This document shows positions 22,949 through 35,715 of a DNA stretch of 64,000 nucleotides, one piece after another. The position numbers were made by a program, and so were the translations under genes. Each line of letters starts with the position of its first letter. Positions within the stretch are counted from its first letter, which is position 1. The notes under the pieces are model-generated. The model was not told the DNA's origin. It ran no database searches and worked only from the letters and a program-made list of their open reading frames with translations. The stretch is taken from assembly GCA_038093975.1 (NCBI GenBank), contig JBBPTG010000051.1, positions 96,748-160,747 on the forward strand, in the 5' to 3' direction. The DNA is from Chalciporus piperatus. Taxonomy: Eukaryota; Basidiomycota; Agaricomycetes; Boletales; Boletaceae.

Positions 22949-24802
22949 CTATAAAGTTACGCCAAAGAGCGACACAAGCACGAAACACAACACAAGTAGC
23001 AACTGTCCTACCAAGTCCATGAGCGCAGAATGAATGGGTAACGCATACATGTCAGGGTCCCGCCCTTTGGACCATAAATAGTTGGTCAACGATTGTGCGA
23101 CGATGAGGGATATCCAAACCTGTTGCACGAGTTCGTCAAGTAACAACGAAGAGGTGAGGAAGGACTTACTGCACAGCAGAAGAAGGCGAGGGAAAAGATG
23201 GCAAATAAGAGGGGTAGTTTGAGCCAGCCAAATGTTCGAAGTATGACAAGGAAGATGATTTCTACGGGTATCGTTACTAGGATGAGAGTGATCATAACGA
23301 GTCGTGGGGACGGCTCGGTGAGTTTGGGCTGCGACACGAGCGACGTCGCAGCGTGCAGAGAGGTCGAGAGACGGGAAACGAATATAGACCCGACGCTGCC
23401 CGGTAGACCTGGGATGGTATGAGTAGCGAAGAGGCAGGATGGGGGGGGGAAAGCCCTTACCGCTAATCACGATAGCGAGCAAAGGAAATCCTTCGTACCG
23501 AGAGGCAAAGGTATCGAGTACGATGCCGGTCCCACTGCTGATGATCATGGCACCAAAAAGTGGCATCCAACCGTCCCATATCAGGTCTTTGACGACGCTG
23601 TTCCTCCGCACCAAGACGGCGCACGACGCCGCGGAACAGATTAGGAGTATTACAATGATAAGGGGGAGTGCTGTGTTGACATAGTTGATCAACACGGAGC
23701 TGACAAGTCCCAAGAGTGTCAGGGTAACCAGATCCCCGAGGGAGGATGCGATTGGGGGTGCAATATTGTCTGTGGATGTCGAGTCAGCATTGATTGGGGA
23801 TGAAGGGGTTTGATCTAACCCGGATCCAGCCCGTAGCGGCGACATAATACAACAATGAAACACATGAATGATCCGAGAATAATGCTTGACATGCAAGCGG
23901 AAAGCATCGAGGATGCTGCAACCATTACGAACCTGGCCTAGAGATGAGTCTGGCTGGGATCACGAAGGATTTCACACATACTCGATGAGTCCAGATTTGG
24001 GCAGCCCAGTTTTGATGGGAAGAGGGCGAGTTGTTCTGATGAAGTGCATCGTGGTATTAAAACCGCCATCCTCTAGCGACAAAGCGGAACTAGGTGCGGG
24101 ATCTGGGACAAGAAATGATAGGGACATGGATACAGAAGCAGCTACACAAGCCACCACGGTCGCTTGTACTTGAAGGAGTGCCAAATTTCCCAAGATAATC
24201 ATTCGCCGACCTTTGGGATCGTCGAGCTGGCCCATATTGGCTGCGGTCCCTAGCCTTGCAGAAAGATTCATTTCGAGGTTTCCCTTGAGGTTGAGAACAA
24301 CAGGGACGATGATGATGAGCTCGCCAATTGTCCTCATGGCTTTCCAACGCTGTTCAAGTGTTGGTTTTGATTTCCCGATGGACATGCATGGAAGGACTCA
24401 CCGACACGTGGTCTAAGAGTTCGCCGGTGAATAAAAGGCTGACTGTGGTTAGGAGCAGGGTCGGTGCGCTCTGCATGGGGATGTCATCTGAACTACCATT
24501 TCTACTAGACAAGCACGTACCTCGACGACTATGCTACCCACTTGTCTCCACCCCGAGGCGTAGTCGCCTTTCAGCCACTCTACACGCCTTGTCCCTCCCT
24601 GTGCACCCAAAAGTGTCCCGTCATCTCCATGCTCTAGATCGTCTACTCCGGGGCCATCTTCATACTGTTCTACACGAACGTTTCCGGAAGGGCCCTGTTG
24701 CTCGGAGGTAGCAGGTAAGTCGCCGAGTTCGATGTCCTCGTCGTCGACGACAAAGATGTCTGAATCGGTTGGCGGTGGTTTGTCCTGTGGTGACCCGGTC
24801 AT
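22949..24802 (-). CDS. SLC41/MgtE-type divalent cation transporter
   Basis: Membrane transporter of the MgtE/SLC41 family (Mg2+ or other divalent cations). A hydrophilic acidic N-terminus (MTGSPQDKPPPTDSDIFVVDDEDIEL...) is followed by two MgtE halves. The first carries NLKGNLEMNLSARLGTAANMGQ; the second, across an intron near 23,450, carries SGLPGSVGSIFVSRLSTSLHA. Both signatures are complete, and the helices between them are readable (LIIIVPVVL, ATVVACVAASVSMSL, LVTLTLLGLVSSVLI, LIIVILLICSAASCAVLV). The protein ends in a hydrophobic helix, LLLVLCFVLVSLFGV. About six introns. Convergent with the histone deacetylase gene (211 bases between stops). Ion specificity is inferred from family only. 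Confidence 0.88.
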
Positions 24803-25107
24803 GGTCTCTCTAGTAGAGTCTACTCGCTGTCTGTACTGCTGTGGGTCCTTTCCTTTCCTTTGCTTGACTCAGGACCATAGCTTGTGGGAAAGCGAGTGTT
24901 ACATAATCAAGAACAAAACGACGTGCATTGACGCTCGTGATAGACCGCTAAACGAAGTAGCGTAGTACTAGCAGAGCGTAGCTGGCTCAGCTTGGCTTTC
25001 TCACTAAGCTGCTCGTTGCTAGTCCGACCTCGTACGTCACAACAGGACAACCACAACTCGTTCCCCCCCGAGTTCACACCCCCCACCGTCTCCCCGGAGT
25101 CGCCGTC
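24803..25107. promoter_or_regulatory. Divergent promoter region SLC41 / ADA3
   Basis: 305 bases lie between two opposite starts. A CT/AG-rich stretch is seen but no defined TATA box. Confidence 0.4.
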
Positions 25108-27349
25108 ATGTCGTCAAGACTAGTTCCTTATACTCTCCCCTCCCCAGTTCGGTCTTCGCTATTCAAGAACCAGTCCGAAGCAGTTCCACCCATGGACGAC
25201 CTCGAATTGCTCGAGTCCGAGTTACACCTCCTCCGGCAGAAGACACTTGAGCGAGCCAAGAAGGCGGGCGATGACATGAAAACGATCGAAGAGTCTATGA
25301 GGAGGGCAAAGGAGAAAGTAAAGGGCAAGGCAAAGGCAACGGACAAGGTCATCCGGGAGCGCGGCTGTACGTCTTTGCCTCCAATTCACGCGATTGGATC
25401 CATTCATGCTAATTATTCGCGATATTGGAATTCCGTGCCATCTCTCTGGCTTGTTGCTCGACGTACTAAACGGTCGACTTTGCGCCAAAAAATACCGTTC
25501 CTCACCCCGCGCTAATCCCTTGTTCTGCACCGTGTTCTATGGGTTTACACGGCAACATATCTGTGGCGTTGCTCGGTATTGGACTCCACGATCATAGTCA
25601 CGCCCCCCTTGGATGCAGATGAACAGGGCTACTCTACTCCCTCTATCAACGGTTCTGCCAAGGCTCGGGCTCCCTCAATACCGACATCAATTGTGTCATC
25701 TACAAAGGGTTCACAGGATCCACGGCGACCGTAAGCACTCGCCAATGCAGTCAAATTCAGTCTACTTACTACGAACATGATCTCAGGATACCCGATGACC
25801 TCAAGAAGAAGAAGAAAAAGCGCAAGCGGGACGAAGACAGTGATATGGAAGGTGGGGCGTGAACATCCCTCGTAATTCTGGCTCTGGACTCATGAACTTC
25901 GTAGACATCGGAAAGAGTATCAAGACTGTTCCGACCGCCCATGTACCTCCCGCTCCACCTGTGAAGCCTTCCAAGGTCGTAGGGGCCATATCAAATCATG
26001 CCAAGGCGAGTCTCTGTGACCACGCTCGGGAGCAATACTAACTGAGCTTTAGCTAAACCATCTACCCGATTTCTCTGTCCCAGCACCCATCCAATTACTT
26101 CCGCCGCACCTTTCTATACCCCAAGCACCCGTACCTGGACCCAGCCGTACAACAGATGTCATGGAGGACTTTAGCAAACTCAAACAACCGTCACAAGTTC
26201 CTGTCAACACTTTCTTTAGCAGTATTGAACCTTGGATACGAGGGATCAAGGAGGAGGATATCGGGTTCCTTGAGTTCACTGGCGACGAGGTAGAACCATA
26301 CATTATGCCCAAGTTGGGACGGCATTATTTGGAGGCATGGGAGGAGGCGGATACCGAGACCTATGGTGGGCCATTGCCCGGCCTTGAACCGAACCGAACA
26401 GGCGACGGTTCTGGACCTCTACCAAAATGGGATCCTTCGACGCTCCTCGAAACTGATCTGTCGGCTGAGGAGCGGAGTCATGGGCCCCTCACAGAACGAC
26501 TGATCAGCGCCCTGCTACCGATGCAGGACTCGTCGTGGAAAGGTGTCAAAGCAGCTGAGGATGCAATGGAGGGCCGACCAGGAGGCACTGGCGCTGCGGC
26601 GGCAAGACGGGAGAAGGTGAACGTCGCGGATCTCGAGGAAAGAATTCAAGACACAATGCGATTTCATGGTTTATTGGAGGGGCCGGTAAATTATATTGGA
26701 TGTACACTTGACGGTTGCCTTTCTCTGACCCAGACTCTTCCAGCCCGACTATTCTGTCCGTATGGATGATCCGATCGCCACCGCTCTTCGCCACGCCCAG
26801 AGCGAACTCCGGACGTTAGTAGCCATGAACAAGGCTCGGAAGGCGCGTTTAGCAAGCATCGCCAAGGACCGCCTTGGCTATCAAGAGTACTTGGAGATGC
26901 GAGAAACTCTTGATAAGAACATCGTTGCGCTCTATGGCAAACTGCAGAAAAAGGATGCTCCGAAACTTGGAAAGAAGAAGAAAAAGGGTCCCGAGGTCAA
27001 TGGAGCTGTGAATGGCAGTGTCACTTCCGTTGAGCTACCGAAACCGCCACTCTCCGCTCTTGGACTTGGCCCGGACGATGATCTTCATCTGGTAGTTCCG
27101 GATCAGTTGAAGCAACTGGTCGTGACGAGGCAGCAGTGGGTTGGAACGGTAGGAGAAGTCTTTGAAGAGAAGGAGAGGACATGTCCCGGACGGATATGGG
27201 GTCTCCCTAAGACGAGCATCTTCGAAGGATTAGAGGAGGCCATCAAGCGCGACTTTCAAAGGTCACTTCAACCTAACGGTATCAATAGCGGCCCACGGAC
27301 TAGTACGCATCAGAATCCTTCACAGGGAGATGAGATGGATGTCGGATGA
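25108..27349 (+). CDS. NGG1: SAGA/ADA complex subunit Ada3 (Ngg1)
   Basis: Adaptor subunit of Gcn5-containing histone acetyltransferase complexes. The N-terminal exon has a coiled coil (DDLELLESELHLLRQKTLERAKK) and basic runs; a later exon has a Lys/Arg nuclear-type signal (DDLKKKKKKRKRDEDSD). The centre holds EDFSKLKQPSQVPVNTFFSSIEPWIR. The C-terminal Ada3 block is typical: ATALRHAQSELRTLVAMNKA, RKARLASIAKDRLGYQEYLE. One intron (26006-26052) starts with GC (GCGAGT) and has a perfect TACTAAC branch site at 26036-26042. The 26,690-26,730 intron ends before PDYSVRMDDP. The long stretch 25,376-25,600 is non-coding or poorly defined (intron). Identity rests on the C-terminal block. Confidence 0.85.
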
Positions 27350-27568
27350 CTTTTTCTTCACCGAGGAATGCATTCGTTTCGTTGTCTCTAATTTTATTCT
27401 TCATTGTTCATGGCTCGCCTTCACCTTCACGTGTACTCTGCTTTTGCAATCCCCATGCTGCTTGTTACGGTGTACTATCTGCTCAACCGGTATGGAAAGA
27501 TATTTCAGCCCTCGAGCGTAATGACATACAGTGATAATTAATGGAACGACAGTGACATGGATGAGTAG

Positions 27569-28542
27569 CTAATCGTTCGATTTGTGCTTTTTCGATTTTT
27601 TGGGCAACTCTCCTTCGACTTTGCGCTTCTTGCCCTTGGACTCCTTGGGCTTCGCGGATTTTTCTTCATGTGAGGTTGTTGCGGCGGTAGGTTTCGTAGC
27701 AGGGGTTTCGCCTTCATCGACGTCCATTGGAAGGTCATGCTCTCCAGTCTGCTTAGACCGTGCCCCGTAGGGTTCAAAGTAATGTGTGAGCAATTCCGTC
27801 CCATAAGAAGGGCGTGGAGGATTTTGGTGAATGATAGGCTGTTGCTCCGGAGCTGTAGGCACCAAAGGTTGAGCAGAAATGACGATATGCCGCGAGACGG
27901 GTTTCGAAGCTGGCAGTGTCATGTAAGTAGGAACGAAGATGGTGAAAACGGGTCCATCATTCACCTATGCACAACTTTCCCTTTTTCTTCTTCCGAGGAA
28001 GCAAACACGAAAGCCCTCCAAGTTCTTCACCCCCCACAACGTCCGTGTCGTCATCATCACCGAGAGACCAGACGTCGTACGTCGTATTCTTCCGCGTCAG
28101 ACTCCCGATACGAGCGGTGCGTGAAGAGGATGGTAGGTCGATCTCCAACGCCTCTAAATGTTTTGCTTTGATCTACGCAATATGACATGCATGGATGAAA
28201 ACGCCGCTAAAGATGGGAGCAAAAGCAGAGCGGTGTGTGACGTACCGAATCTGGAGCTCGAATGAGCCATATCTCCACATCTTCGTCCTCTTTTATCGAA
28301 TCCCACTCAAACACCCCGGCATCTACCCCATGGTCGAGCAACGCTGCACCTTCAGGCGGTTCATACGCCCAGTTCGGATCGTCTCCCTCGTTCTTCCCAT
28401 GGTTCGTCGCTGCTGCGGCGACGACGACCACCGACGACGCGGTAGGATTTGGTTTTGATTTCGACTTTTTCTTGGATGGTTTGTCTTTTTTGTGGAGCGC
28501 TTGGGCGATGATGCCAGTTCCGGTTTCTAGATCTGAGGACAT
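27569..28542 (-). CDS. RPA34: RNA polymerase I subunit RPA34.5 (PAF49-like)
   Basis: Subunit of the Pol I RPA34.5/RPA49 heterodimer. Starts at ATG 28542 (MSSDLETGTGIIAQALHKKDK, Lys-rich). The core reads FEWDSIKEDEDVEIWLIRAPDS, then after an intron IKAKHLEALEIDLPSSSRTARIG and YDVWSL. The second half has PVFTIFVPTYMTLPASKPVSRHIVI and a very basic low-complexity tail (KPKESKGKKRKVE, LPKKSKKHKSND), typical for this poorly conserved subunit. Two introns, near 28,180-28,250 and 27,907-27,960. Divergent from the thiamine gene with only about 140 bases between starts. The family fit is good but the family itself evolves fast. Confidence 0.75.
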
Positions 28543-28682
28543 GTTACAGTTCGTTTGTGGAGGATGATGCGTATCCGAAGGCGTTCATGTCCCGTTTGGG
28601 TTGTTTGGCAAGAGCTTTGGAAATAAACAATGGAATGATCGGCCCGGTTACTGACTTCTTCCGCAACTCATCGGGCAGAGAT
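28543..28682. promoter_or_regulatory. Short divergent promoter RPA34.5 / THI20
   Basis: Only 140 bases separate the chosen starts (28542 - and 28683 +). If the thiamine enzyme starts at the upstream in-frame ATG (28587) the gap shrinks to 44 bases. No thiamine riboswitch-like fold is evident here. Confidence 0.4.
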
Positions 28683-30858
28683 ATGACAAAGGTCGATATC
28701 GCGGTCCTGACGATAGCTGGCACGGACTCCAGTGGAGGTGCCGGCATTCAGGTGCGTCGTATAATACATTTTACAAGTACCCCCCAATGTTGATCATCAT
28801 GGCAAGGCCGATCTCAGGACGTTTGCAGCGTTTGGGTGTTATGGCACTAGCGTCGTCACTGCCATGACGGCCCAGAATACGACGGGCGTGCAGGCGATCC
28901 ATGGCTCACCCCCCGACTTTGTCGTACAACAGGTAGGTAACGTTCTTGTCAACGTTTCCACTTGGATCAACCTTTCATTGGCGGCTACTAGATAAAGTCG
29001 GTGCTAGATGACATCGACGTTCGCGCAATCAAGACTGGCATGCTCTTTGATTCCGAAAATACAACGGCTGTCACGTCGACTCTCAAAACACATTTCGAAA
29101 CCCACGCTCGCCTCCCTCTCGTCTGTGATCCTGTCTGCGTCTCGACCTCCGGACACGTCCTGTTGCAAGCAGATGCACTCAGCATCCTCATAGACGAACT
29201 TTTCCCACTTTCTCGGATCATCACCCCAAACAAATCAGAAGCGGAGCTTTTGCTCAAAACGCGATCTCTCCCATCGGACATCGCCTCGCTGCGCGATATG
29301 TTGGTAGCGGCACAGAACCTCCTGACGCTCGGCCCCGAAGCTGTCCTCCTCAAAGGCGGTCATATAACCGCGTCCCTCGAAGACATTCGTACAGCCCAAG
29401 TCCCAGACGGCGCTTCGCTGGACGTCAGATACAACTTCCTCCTGGGAGAAAACATGGAGATCCTTCAAAATGGAAGAACATTCATGCCTAAAGATCTCGT
29501 CGTCGACGTGCTTTGTCAACGTGGAACCAAGACGATCACGTTATACCCCCGACCGCGTTTGCAATCAAGGAATACCCACGGAACGGGCTGCACGCTCAGT
29601 GCGGCATTGGCATGTGCCCTCGGAAACGGAAACGGAGGTGATTCGTTTTGAAGGTTGATGCTTTGCGATGTATATAGGCTTACGGTTTTGTAGTGGAAGA
29701 GGCAGTTGAGAGGGCGACGGGATTCACGCACCTGGGCATCGAGACTGCTTCACCCATCGGGAAAGGATTCGGCCCCTTGAACCACCTCCACTCGACGTTG
29801 CGGCTGACTGTCCAACCGTAAGTGTGGATCGTATCATACCATCTACCGCTTGAATGCTTTGCTTTGATAGGCGGACACCTACCAACCCATACCCACTCAC
29901 CCACAAATTTATCCAAAGCACCGCACAACTCTGGAAAGAATACGTTCAACACGATTTCGTCGTTCGATTGGGAAAGGGAACATTGGACAGATCTTCATTT
30001 ATTCATTTTATCAAGTAAGAACGCATTTTTCCTGCTGCTCCCCCTCTTGTTCCACTCTTACATGATGGCATTAGGCAGGACTATCTTTATTTGAAGTATT
30101 ATTCGAGGGCATACGCGTAGGTCCCTCCTTCCGATGTCTTGTGTGGATTTCGGGGACCCATATGAACACGCACGAGAGACTAGGCTATTGGCATCCAAAT
30201 CTCACGATTTCGCACCCATTCTCGTTGCTACCAACGTCGTGCTTCACATCTCAAGAGAGAGCTCCATGCATGCCTCGTTTTGCGCGCAATGGGGCATCAC
30301 CTTGGAAGAACTGGAGACCACGCCAGAGTCTGCTGCGACCACCGCCTATGGCGCGTTCTTGATCGACACGGGATTGCAAGGTCGGTTTTCTTTTTTTTTT
30401 TTTTTTTTGCTTTCCTTTTTCTTTTCATAGGCATTTTTTCATTTCTCGCGTGCTTACTTAAAAAAAAAAATCTTGCACAAGGTGATACGACGAGGCTTCT
30501 GATGGCGCTCGCTGCTTGCCTTTTGGGATACGGAGAAGTGGGGCTGTGGCTGAAAAAGCAGGCTCAGAAACCTGACTCGTGGGTCAAATGGCAAGGTAAC
30601 CCGTACCTCAAATGGATGGAGGACTATTCCGGAAAGGAATACCAGGACGCGGTCACCGTCGGTCTCGGTGAGTGCAAATCGATGTTGTTCCGCCCCACAA
30701 GAATCAATCATCTAAAACGGGAACATGAAGAAACGATCGAGGCTCGCGCGATGGCAGACCCTCCGTCGCCGTCTAGGTACGCCGAATGGTTAGACGCTTG
30801 GGAAAAGTGTGTTCGCCTCGAGAAAGGGTTTTGGGACATGGCGATGAATCTCTCGTGA
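28683..30858 (+). CDS. THI20: THI20-type HMP(-P) kinase fused to TenA/thiaminase II
   Basis: Two-domain thiamine enzyme. The ThiD-like kinase comes first: [86 protein letters not shown] and NTHGTGCTLSAALACALG (catalytic GTGC). After about 29,920 the TenA domain follows: WKEYVQHDFVVRLGKGTL, FIHFIKQDYLYLKYYSRAYALLASKSHDFAPI, then MALAACLLGYGEVGLWLKK and WDMAMNLS. The intron 30117-30183 must end at a CTAG acceptor to keep frame. The intron near 30,381-30,480 holds T18 and A10 tracts. Predicted to phosphorylate HMP and salvage thiamine breakdown products. Start at 28,683 fits the family; 28,587 is possible. Confidence 0.92.
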
Positions 30859-31057
30859 AATCCGTGAATTGATAGAGCAGCAGACGTTTGCTGAAAATGT
30901 ATGATGAAACGTAGATCTAGCCAGGAGTAGAGAGTGGGTCCGCGAATTGGGCAGGGAACTAGATTTACTACTACCCGAATACCAAAATTCTCTGTTTCAC
31001 TCTCAGTGGGTATGGTGAAGCAATTCGTCACGATCCCTGCGTGACGATCAGCAAGGA

Positions 31058-32667
31058 CTATTGCGGCTCGTCTTTGAGAGCTACCATCTCCGTATGTTCT
31101 GATGTTTCAATTTCGATTTTCACCTTTGGGCCATCCTCCTCTTCAACGTCAAGCTTTGTCACTTTCTTTCGTGAAGCGGACTTTGACGGTTTCCCCTCCC
31201 GTGCGCTGGGGCAGAGATCCCCAGAACTCAGTGCACACTCCCCGCACTTTGGACCTACAGGGAGACACATCATCTGAAAAAGCGACAAGTTCAGCATGCC
31301 GAAAGACGGAGACAAAACGGCAAACGAAAACCAATTCACTTGTCCAAAGCCCACCAGCATATGATTGATCTCGCCATGTAACTCCTTGGGCAGCCATGAC
31401 TGCAAGTTCAGTCTGCGGGGCGCCCCGACACAAAATGTTTTTAGCGAAATGGGGGATGGGTGATTCGTGTAATAATTTACCTGGTCTCTTCGGGATTCTT
31501 TGTCGGTTTATCATGCCATCCTAACCGGTTCGTAATCCGGTGGACGTGGACGTCCACGCCAATCCCGACGTTCCTTATGAAAGAGATGATGATAAGATAA
31601 ACAGGGGGGACAATGGCAAGAAGAAGCAAGGGGTTTTTTAGTTTTGGAGGAGGAACTCACAGATGCCAGGCTACTTGAAGCGCAAGGAATGCCATCTTGG
31701 GACCGACACCAGGAAGGGAACATAACTCGTCCACTGTCTTTGGTACGTCAGAATCGAAATCATCCTGCAAGCGTTGGGCAGTTTGTTTGATGTACCTAAT
31801 CCACGCGCAGTTTGTACTTCGATATTGGGGAGGGGGGGGGGACGAGATGAAACGTACAGAGTTTTTCGCCTCCAAAAACCCACTTTAGCGATGGCTTCCG
31901 AGATGGTGGGTTCGTCTGCTGCTATGACGCCTTGAACCGAAAGCGATCCACCGAGTGCCGAGCGCAGTTTCGAGACTGCGGTATCGGTCACTTCGTCCTT
32001 GGTCTGCGACGAGAGCATCAACGACACGAGCGTCGCAAACCGTTGATTCTACAAAACGCCCGCCCTTCAGTTTCCAACCCAACCACAAGCATCACGAATC
32101 CTGGTACCAGCCCCAGAACACCCCCCCCAAAAAAACGAGTCGAAAACGCACCTTTGGATCCTTCTCCCTCCGCTGCGCCTGATCACACCCCATCGTATCC
32201 ACCGGCGCAACGATCCGCGAACGCATATCCTTTATCGCGTCGTACGCTTCCTCCCATCGTGCCGGCGCTGGATGCGGGACGTCCAAGCGTTGAGGAATTG
32301 CTTTTTTGGCTTTCGCCGCCGCCGCTCGAGGTTTCTTGGGTGACTTGCTCCTCAGGCTTGACTCGGACGTCCGAGTCGGCGGCTTCACGTCGGAGTCCCT
32401 GTCGACAAGTTCCGGCGTTGACTCGCCCCGAGATGTCGAGGTCTTCGTCACGGCTTCCTCTACCTCTGCCTTGATGTCGCCAGACGCGTCACGTTTGGCG
32501 CGAGCGGAACGGCGGGGGGTGGATGGACCGGCTCCGGCTCCTGACTCGGAGGTGTCTTGGCCTTGAGCTTGAGCTTCATAGAGCGTCACCGCGCTGTGGT
32601 ACGGGCTCGCTTTGGCCGCTAACCTCGTCAAACGCGTAGACGTAGTTCTCCTGACCGCACTCATCAT
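31058..32667 (-). CDS. NTH1: Endonuclease III-type DNA glycosylase/AP lyase (NTH1)
   Basis: Bifunctional base-excision enzyme for oxidised pyrimidines. The N-terminal extension is basic ([17 protein letters not shown]), suggesting mitochondrial as well as nuclear targeting, and is followed by a disordered Ser/Lys stretch. Catalytic part: [42 protein letters not shown], helix-hairpin-helix [14 protein letters not shown] with the catalytic Lys, and [15 protein letters not shown] with the catalytic Asp. The Fe-S ligands are Cys-x6-Cys-x2-Cys-x7-Cys ([19 protein letters not shown]). A Glu/Lys-rich tail follows. About six introns; one (near 31,830) contains a G-rich run. Upstream, 158 bases separate it from the MAK10 stop. 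Confidence 0.92.
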
Positions 32668-32825
32668 AGAAGTAGCACGTTAGCAGTGCGTTGAACGTTG
32701 ACCTTCCCACGACGATTATTATAATTCTTCTCAGTCACATCCGAGTCAAATATACAGTCATCGCTGGCCACGAAACGTCACGGTCTTGCTCACATCCCAT
32801 TTCACTTCTACGCACAACATTAACG

Positions 32826-35628
32826 CTAGCTAGATTCTTCACCACCAATAGATCCAACGAACGGAAACCAAGGATGTACGTCCGGATCCCATATCAACAC
32901 CGACATGTCCCAACTCGCCGCCTCTTCCATCGAAGCCGGAAGTCGCTCCAGACTGCGACATACGTTCAACAGACCTTCTATCGACTGCGGGACGAAATAT
33001 TAATATCGAGAAAAATCGAGTTCAAAGAACTGGAGGGCACGTACCTGCTTGCGCTCCTCGATCCAGGGTCCCGCCCAGCCTCCAGCATTGCTCACCAATT
33101 GTTCTGCAAGCGCCCTCGCAAGATGGATCTGGCCCAACGGAGAGACATCGCGGTCCTATTCCAAGATCAATTCTCAATTCAATTCGTCTCGACCCCCACG
33201 CTACGCAAAACGGATGAAAACAGACCAGCTTGATCACGGAACAACACGTGGTGAACTTGAGGAAATTGGGATGACCGATTGGCTCTAGTTCTATATCGTC
33301 ATACTCGTCGACAAAGGCCCATTTGTACCGGCGAAGACAGTTGAGTCGCATGCGCTGCCAGGATGGGGCGAGCTTTTTCAAATAGACCTAAAGCCACTGT
33401 TAGCGTAGAGCGCACTCGGGTGAAGTGATAGTGCGAACCGAGAAAATAGCTGATGATATAGCCTGGAGAGCAGTCAGAAAAGAGAATTGGAACCAAAGTT
33501 CTTCCAGTGCAGATGATCCTAGCCACAATCAACACGAGGTAGGATCAACGAGCCTGCACACTGACCTTGCACCTCCGACATGAGTTTATCTAATGACGAA
33601 AGCTGTAATTCCAGAACCTGAGCAGCGTACCAATACGCAAACACCCTCTCCTCCGCAGAGTAAAGCGAAAGCTGAAACCCAGAGTATATCACTTCCCGGA
33701 CGACAGATAACCTCTGTGATAAAACGACGGTGCGCAGTTTGGGCAGTACATCTGTTTCAGGCTGACAAGGTCATCAGATACGCCAGAGACGACGACCTGG
33801 ACATTGCGTACTGAGGGTTCGAGGTGTTTTTGAATGTCTGTAAAGAGCGCATAAAGCCCGTGCCAGTCGAACAGCGATTTCATGTAATATCTACGCCGCC
33901 GTGCAGGGTTATACCACAGGGCCTTAATGTAGCCGAGCTCGAGCTAGATGGCGACGTGAGTTTGTGAACATCAAAGAGGGATATCCGAACCGCACAAACC
34001 TCTACCACCGAGCGTTCGAGATGTCCCAACGGCGACGACGCAGGGCCTCTCCAACGCCGGCTGAGCATGTCAACAAATGAGTCATAAGATACACCACATG
34101 TTTCCGTAAAAAAGCAGTCGACGACATGTCTTTGGGAGTACTTGTTCAGCATAAAGCCGTCCTCGTAGAGGGTCGACTATAAGCATATGCTCAAGAAGGA
34201 GACAGAAAAAGTGCAGCAGGACGCCCTACCTGACACGCGGATCGGATATACGGTAAACGTCGGTTTAGCTTTGGGAACCATGCTTGCGTATGTCCAAGGA
34301 TCTGAGAGTAAAGTGAGGTACAGGAACTCTCGCTGGTTGGGAATCCCAACCTTCCAGCTTGTAAGATTTGAAATGCCTGCCAAGGTGCTAAGTTGATCTA
34401 GCGATTCTAAAAGCCCCACCAGTTTGTTCCACACTTTGTCCTGGTCGGGGAGCTGGATCACGTGGAGGGGTATAAACGAGACGAGGACGCGAGCGAATGA
34501 TGGATCAAACGCGCGAGGGGCCGGGGAATTGGGCCCGGGATCTGGAGGTTGCGTTTGACGGATTTTTTGTATCAATTCGTGTGCGGTATCGATGAGGGGC
34601 CGGAAACGGTGGTATTCTTTGGACAGTTGCGCAGATAAAAGCTCTATGAGTGTCTGAGACCACGTCAGTGAAAGGGCTACGAAGATACTCTGAGAAGTTA
34701 ACCTTGCGCAAGAGGAGCCGGTGACGGAGCGCATCCTTCCAAGTGGACGCCACTGCACAAATGAGTCAAGTTCGATACCGTCATCAGCGAAATCACCTTT
34801 GAAAGAGTGGTCCAACCAGGTAGAAGCCTGTTCCAATTTGGCGAGGATGTAGGCCACGGGCAAAGCCTCTGCTAACGGCACGTCGCACTTTTCGCTTTGC
34901 CAGTCCTCAGCCTGTTGAACAGGTAGAAGCGAAATGAGGATGCAAAAGTAAGAAAACACGACATAGGACGGACATCATACACATGTCCTTTGTTGAGTTC
35001 CCTCCACGAAAGGTCGCAACTTTTGAGTAAGCCGTACACAGACGCTCTGAGAACGACGGTGATAAGTTCGAGGGGCCTCGCGTTGTCGATGTCGCGAATT
35101 CCATCTCCTGGTATCGATTCTGGATCGGTTTCTCTTAGTGCATGGACATATAGAAGTGAAAATATGGTTTGTGAGAGCGTGTAACCAGTATGCCACTCCA
35201 TCTGGGATGCGAATGAATATCGCGGATGAGATACACGTTTGTGCGATCATTCACCTCGGAGGCAAAAGAGCGATCTATTATCCAGCACACCTCTTCCGGG
35301 AGTAAAGGGTCGAGAGGGTCGAAGACGGGTTTGGTTTGGTCCATGAGGGCGAGGCCGCTGTCGAAACGAGGTTCTCCAATCTTTGTGGGCCAGTGCTAAG
35401 TGCTGTGTTTGAGACCAAGAGATATACTACCTACTTCGAAAGCGGCCATCGCGTCCTGTAGGGTGAAATCCATTGCCAAGATGAGACCTCCGGATGGCAT
35501 GTCTTCAAGTTCAAGGGTGAATTAGAGGGATCGGAATGTGTTGTTGGGAGAGTACCTTGAGCAGCATTGGTGAAGAGCTCGGTGACATTGTATAGATTGT
35601 CACCGCCTGGTAGTTCGATGGAGTCCAT
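32826..35628 (-). CDS. MAK10: NatC N-terminal acetyltransferase auxiliary subunit (MAK10/NAA35)
   Basis: Non-catalytic subunit that anchors NatC, which acetylates N-termini such as Met-Leu and Met-Ile. Early blocks: NVTELFTNAAQ, MPSGGLILAMDFTLQDAMAAFE, EPRFDSGLAL, LLPEEVCWIIDRSFASE, MEWHTGYTLSQTIFSLLYVH. The middle has IELLSAQLSKEYHRFRPL and FVSFIPLHVIQLPDQDKVW, then SRRWRGPASSPLGHLERS. Late blocks: SGFQLSLYSAEERVFAYWYAAQVLE, YLKKLAPSWQRMRL, LARALAEQLVSNAGGWAGPW. The last exon stops at 32,826-32,828. More than ten short introns. The start at 35,628 is preferred; the frame runs upstream to 35,679 without an ATG. The tryptophanyl-tRNA synthetase gene starts 88 bases away on the other strand. 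Confidence 0.88.
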
Positions 35629-35715
35629 GACCGTCGCCACGGAAGTATGAAGGCAAGAGGCAAGAGGCAAGGCACTCAAAACGACCGATCAGTTTGACGG
35701 AGTTTCAAACTTTCC

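Noticed and set aside
30109..30190. Apparent frameshift in the TenA domain of THI20
   Set aside because: The obvious acceptors break the frame, but an intron 30117-30183 ending in CTAG restores the conserved sequence, so no mutation is needed.
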